DNA from: F23-D06 sp045130275
GTDB lineage: Bacteria; Bacteroidota; Bacteroidia; Bacteroidales; WCHB1-69
Assembly: GCA_045130275.1 (NCBI GenBank)
Contig: JBGUPL010000109.1
Coordinates: 29,819-93,818, forward strand
DNA length: 64,000 bases
Direction of reading: 5' to 3'
Shown here piece by piece: positions 61,223-64,000 of the stretch. The notes below the pieces were generated by a model. That model was not told the DNA's origin. It did no database searches and saw only the letters and a program-made list of their open reading frames with translations. Made by a program: the position numbers and the translations under genes. Position 1 is the stretch's first letter; every line of letters starts with the position of its first letter.

Positions 61223-61459
61223 ATGAAAAAGAACGAGGCTGAACTTGTTGATAATATCCATGCAGACGGACACCCGCCAGATAAACTAAAAACGCAAAAT
61301 ATGAAGAAACAAAAAAGTCATTCTCCTGAACTGATAAGCAGACCTTTAGTCACTACGGCTTCTCAAGAAAATGACGCGGCAAAGATACAAAAAACATTAG
61401 AACTTACAAAAGAAAAATTAAACAGTCTTGCCGAAAATTATAACCAGCGCAACTACTAA
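61223..61459 (+). CDS. Small hypothetical protein (78 aa)
   Basis: Lys/Glu/Asn-rich soluble protein, with a predicted helix near the C-terminus (AAKIQKTLELTKEKLNSLAENYNQ) and no hydrophobic segment. No family recognised. A -7 element at a suitable distance supports expression. Its stop codon and that of the convergent gene both lie in heptamer tract G. Confidence 0.5.
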   Translation: MKKNEAELVDNIHADGHPPDKLKTQNMKKQKSHSPELISRPLVTTASQENDAAKIQKTLELTKEKLNSLAENYNQRNY

Positions 61460-61484
61460 CTACTAACTGCTAACTCCTAACTAT
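61450..61484. repeat. Heptanucleotide tandem tract G (TAACTAC type), holding two stop codons
   Basis: Units caactac, taactac, taactgc, taactcc, taactat. It contains the plus-strand stop of the 78-aa gene (61457-61459) and the minus-strand stop of the T9SS cargo gene (61470-61472), plus that gene's last four codons (IVRS). Confidence 0.9.
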
Positions 61485-63524
61485 TTTCCTCACTACGCTC
61501 ACCCCTCGCTCGAAGTTGATCTTCACGAGGTAGGTGCCCGCAGGGTACGGGGAGAGGTCAAACGCCGGTATGGGCTGCATCGTGGAGGCATTGGAGGGTT
61601 GCCATGCCTCCACCAGGTCGGCGAGTTTTCGGCCTTGGAGGTCATAGAGTTCTATGCTCTGGTAACCGTACATATAACCGTGCACAGAGGTCGGACCGCT
61701 CGTGGGGTTGGGAGAAATGTAAATGTCGCGCTCGCGCCTGTCAAGGTAATCCTCGATGCCAACGGAGTCGTCGGGGACGAAGGGTTCGGTAAATTCAGGA
61801 TTATGATACAACGCGAATACAGCATGACTGCTTCCGGGATTATCGCAATTGGCGACCACATTGTTGCTGAAAGTCACAGGAGAGAACGCGGCCATATTAA
61901 CCAAAAGAGTTCCATCTTGTTTGGCATTGACGGCACCTAATTCAGACTGTCCTGTCGAAAAAGGGATATGGCTGATGAAGTTACCGTCGGTGTTCCATTG
62001 AATAATTGCAGGATCCCAAGAAAACTGTTTATATAAGGACAACGCGAAAACTCTGTTGTTTATGACAGCAGGAACAGGACCGGGTGAGGCGGATGAATTG
62101 TCGTCTATAACAGGAACAACCCCGTGATTCATGTAATTCCCCGAAGTGGCATCATATCTGACAAAATAGCCGACATTTGTTACAATATTTTGTGGACCTT
62201 GCAATCGAACAGAATAAGTACTGTCAAAGAAAATACCAACTGATTCGTCAAGACTGTATGTTCCACGCCCAGTTATGTACAACGAATTATTGTGATAGCA
62301 ATTTCCATATAATTCAGCATAAGCATAGGGAGAGGTATGAGGATTTCCTTTTGTGTATATTTGGTTACACCATAGAATGTCACCATCTGTATTATATTTT
62401 ATAACAAAGTTTAATCTACGAGTACCGCTTTGGTCATTTATGGTTGCATAATGCAAACTGTCAAAATGAATGTGAACGGGATACTGGTGCAAGGATGCAC
62501 CATAAAAAGATAGCCCAAGCATCACAAAACCTGAAACATACATGTTGTCTTCCTCATCGTATGACAACCATTCAGGATGTATAAAATATTGAGGGTTGAT
62601 ACTGTCGTGTGCAAATTCCCAAGAGGTGGCAATCCCTTCGGTGTTTTGTACCATCAGTTTGGCAAAACCCAACTCCCAGTTCGGTGTAAATTTGTAAAAC
62701 ATCATATTATGCAAGGCGGTACTACCGCAACTGCTATTGGGCAAATACAAGTCATAAGTTTTGGAGGAATCCCCGTCTATGACTACAGTATAGGGGTCTT
62801 CCTCATTCCCTGCGTAATCTAATTGTGCGAACAAGTAGATGTTACCTTCATTATCTATATGCATAGGAGTTGGATATGCATATTCGTCTGTGCTTATAGG
62901 TCCTACCATTCGTGTGTGACTATAGCCATAATATTCTCTCGTATATGTTTCCACAAAATGATCTTCTATTCGGTTTCCGTCCAAATCCAACTGGGAGAAG
63001 AATGTCCAGCAGCTACGTTTATAAGGTGGCTTTCTTTCCGATTCCGGCAGATTCAGCACATCTGCTTTTGTTATCATGGTGTCAATATAATACAACCAAT
63101 AGTTATAATCGCCCCACATACCCGTTATTCCAGTAATGTATATCCTGTCGTTTTTTACGGCCATCCATTTTGGAATAGACCAATAGTCGCTATTACATTT
63201 TATCACTTTATACCATAGCATTGTTCCCAGCGTATCGAATTTTGCTAATAGTATAGATTGCTTCGAAGTAGTAATCACGTCAGAATTACTGGAAAACATA
63301 AGCATTTCCCCGTCCAAACTGACGTTTCCGCCCATGGTGCCATAGACATAGATGTTCCCTTCTTCATCAAATGCTGTGTTTGTAACATTATTAAATATTT
63401 CGCTATAGTTGCCACCATTGCCTGTCCAGTAATGCGCCCACTTCCACTCGCCCTGGGCGGAGGTAGTGAGGAAAGAGAAAAGGGTGGCGAAGGTGGCCAC
63501 GAAAAGGGATAGTTGGTTTTTCAT
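61470..63524 (-). CDS. T9SS cargo protein with SBBP-like repeats
   Basis: 684 residues from ATG 63524 (MKNQLSLFVATFATLFSFLTTSAQ, signal peptide). The middle holds repeated strands of the type GNIYVYGTMGG, DRIYITGITG, DNMYVSGFVM and SLYITGRGT, like SBBP beta-propeller repeats. The C-terminal 90 residues form a sorting domain (YISPNPTSGPTSVHGY, IELYDLQGRKLADL, YPAGTYLVKINF). Both ends are GC-rich and the middle is clearly AT-rich. Ligand unknown. The end is formed by tract G. Confidence 0.88.
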   Translation of the reverse strand: MKNQLSLFVATFATLFSFLTTSAQGEWKWAHYWTGNGGNYSEIFNNVTNTAFDEEGNIYVYGTMGGNVSLDGEMLMFSSNSDVITTSKQSILLAKFDTLGTMLWYKVIKCNSDYWSIPKWMAVKNDRIYITGITGMWGDYNYWLYYIDTMITKADVLNLPESERKPPYKRSCWTFFSQLDLDGNRIEDHFVETYTREYYGYSHTRMVGPISTDEYAYPTPMHIDNEGNIYLFAQLDYAGNEEDPYTVVIDGDSSKTYDLYLPNSSCGSTALHNMMFYKFTPNWELGFAKLMVQNTEGIATSWEFAHDSINPQYFIHPEWLSYDEEDNMYVSGFVMLGLSFYGASLHQYPVHIHFDSLHYATINDQSGTRRLNFVIKYNTDGDILWCNQIYTKGNPHTSPYAYAELYGNCYHNNSLYITGRGTYSLDESVGIFFDSTYSVRLQGPQNIVTNVGYFVRYDATSGNYMNHGVVPVIDDNSSASPGPVPAVINNRVFALSLYKQFSWDPAIIQWNTDGNFISHIPFSTGQSELGAVNAKQDGTLLVNMAAFSPVTFSNNVVANCDNPGSSHAVFALYHNPEFTEPFVPDDSVGIEDYLDRRERDIYISPNPTSGPTSVHGYMYGYQSIELYDLQGRKLADLVEAWQPSNASTMQPIPAFDLSPYPAGTYLVKINFERGVSVVRKIVRS

Positions 63525-63540
63525 ATTGTTGGGGTTTAAG

Positions 63541-63575
63541 TTAATAGGCAATAGGCAATAGGCTGTTAGCAGTTG
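63541..63575. repeat. Heptanucleotide tandem tract H (GCAATAG type)
   Basis: Units ttaatag, gcaatag, gcaatag, gctgtta, gcagttg, just upstream of the T9SS cargo gene. Confidence 0.82.
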
Positions 63576-63581
63576 GTCGGT

Positions 63582-63600
63582 AGGGGCAAGAGCTCGGTAG
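63582..63600. repeat. Second copy of the 19-nt AGGGGCAAGAGCTCGGTAG repeat
   Basis: Identical to 32253-32271 upstream of rpoD. Here it also carries a direct repeat TCGGTAG at 63577 and 63594. The 63525-63892 spacer otherwise holds tracts H and I, a G9 run (63722-63730) and a -7 element. Confidence 0.75.
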
Positions 63601-63620
63601 TTTTTATCGTATTATCATCA

Positions 63621-63662
63621 TTCATAATTCTTTATTCATAATTCATAATTCTTAATTGTTTA
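63621..63662. repeat. Heptanucleotide tandem tract I (TTCATAA type)
   Basis: Units ttcataa, ttcttta, ttcataa, ttcataa, ttcttaa, ttgttta. Confidence 0.85.
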
Positions 63663-63861
63663 ATCTCCTAACGAAAAAAAAGCCCGAATCGTTGCAAAAA
63701 AATGCAATTTTTTATGTTTTCGGGGGGGGGTATAAGTAATTGATTTGTATATAGTTATAATTGGCAATTCTCTTGAAAGAGGAGCTTGCGGCATGCGTCC
63801 CACACGCGGGGGACTGGAGTTAAAAAAATTATCGAATAATGTATGGATATTAAAAAAAATG

Positions 63862-63869
63862 TATTTTTG
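63862..63869 (+). promoter_or_regulatory. -7 promoter element of the last, partial gene
   Basis: TATTTTTG ends 23 nt before the ATG at 63893. Confidence 0.55.
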
Positions 63870-63892
63870 CAGACGATAAAAATGAACGAACT

Positions 63893-64000
63893 ATGAAGAA
63901 GAAAATTAAAACTAAAGAGGAGGCAAGGGCCTTTTTCCAAAAAATCATCGATGACAAAAACGCGATGATTGACTGCATTGAAAACGGAGGAGACATGAAA
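63893..64000 (+). CDS. Hypothetical protein, 3' end beyond window
   Basis: 36 codons are visible: a Lys-rich start (MKKKIKTKEEARAFFQKIIDDKNAMIDCIENGGDMK) with helical character and no signal peptide. A -7 element upstream and an AT-rich leader support a real start. It is too short here to assign. Confidence 0.55.
   Translation, partial: MKKKIKTKEEARAFFQKIIDDKNAMIDCIENGGDMK

Overview
The window is a gene-dense piece of a Bacteroidota chromosome, most likely order Bacteroidales. The evidence is a type IX secretion system (T9SS) cluster in the order porU-porV-ispF, T9SS C-terminal sorting domains on several secreted proteins, a short primary sigma factor lacking region 1.1, a long NusB, a cysteine-free DksA/TraR protein, and many TAnnTTTG (-7) promoter elements 20-40 nt upstream of starts on both strands. 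S46 and S9 dipeptidyl peptidases, a C10 protease and a dipeptide-type ABC ATPase suggest peptide use. No ribosomal RNA operon, prophage, CRISPR array or intact transposase was seen.

Layout. 0-8 kb: cation efflux (partial), diacylglycerol kinase, S46 peptidase, signal peptidase II, a lipoprotein, an MltF-like transglycosylase, purD and pnuC. 8-12 kb: an EnvC-like amidase activator, engB, a META lipoprotein and a GNAT fusion. 12-20.7 kb: gldJ and a porP-type gene, divergent from porU, porV and ispF; this is the envelope/secretion core. 20.8-30 kb: alkaline phosphatase, then a coiled-coil membrane protein, nusB, a DUF1573 protein, yajC, ybbR-like and coaE; thpR and a DPP-IV-like peptidase converge on coaE; then a PfkB kinase. 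30-37 kb: tRNA-Thr, rpmA/rplU, an HtrA protease, rpoD, gldD, a LuxE-like enzyme, a flavinylation-site lipoprotein, a T9SS-exported nuclease-fold protein and a DksA-like regulator. 37-47 kb: a DppD-DppF fusion, a DoxX/thioredoxin protein, a TetR-like regulator, a conserved unknown, a porin, and the M23-phoH-lpxK-punA operon. 47-54.9 kb: a four-helix protein, a C10 protease with T9SS signal, a protein with a 24-bp minisatellite, tRNA-Gln, udk, a PepSY-like protein and prmA. 54.9-64 kb is the most variable part: a GH92 mannosidase and a T9SS cargo gene that both have AT-rich centres between GC-rich ends, an esterase with a small HExxH membrane protein, an inverted-repeat element, a T9SS-domain remnant and repeat-rich spacers.

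The structure least explained by genes is in the spacers. Ten degenerate 7-nt-period tracts occur, several supplying the stop codons of flanking genes (lspA, rpoD, two convergent genes near 61.45 kb, probably the PepSY-like gene). There are also 28-nt palindromes, two of which supply the stop codons of pnuC and thpR. No wholly new multi-gene system could be supported. The best leads are these repeats, the mosaic genes and a few conserved genes of unknown function.
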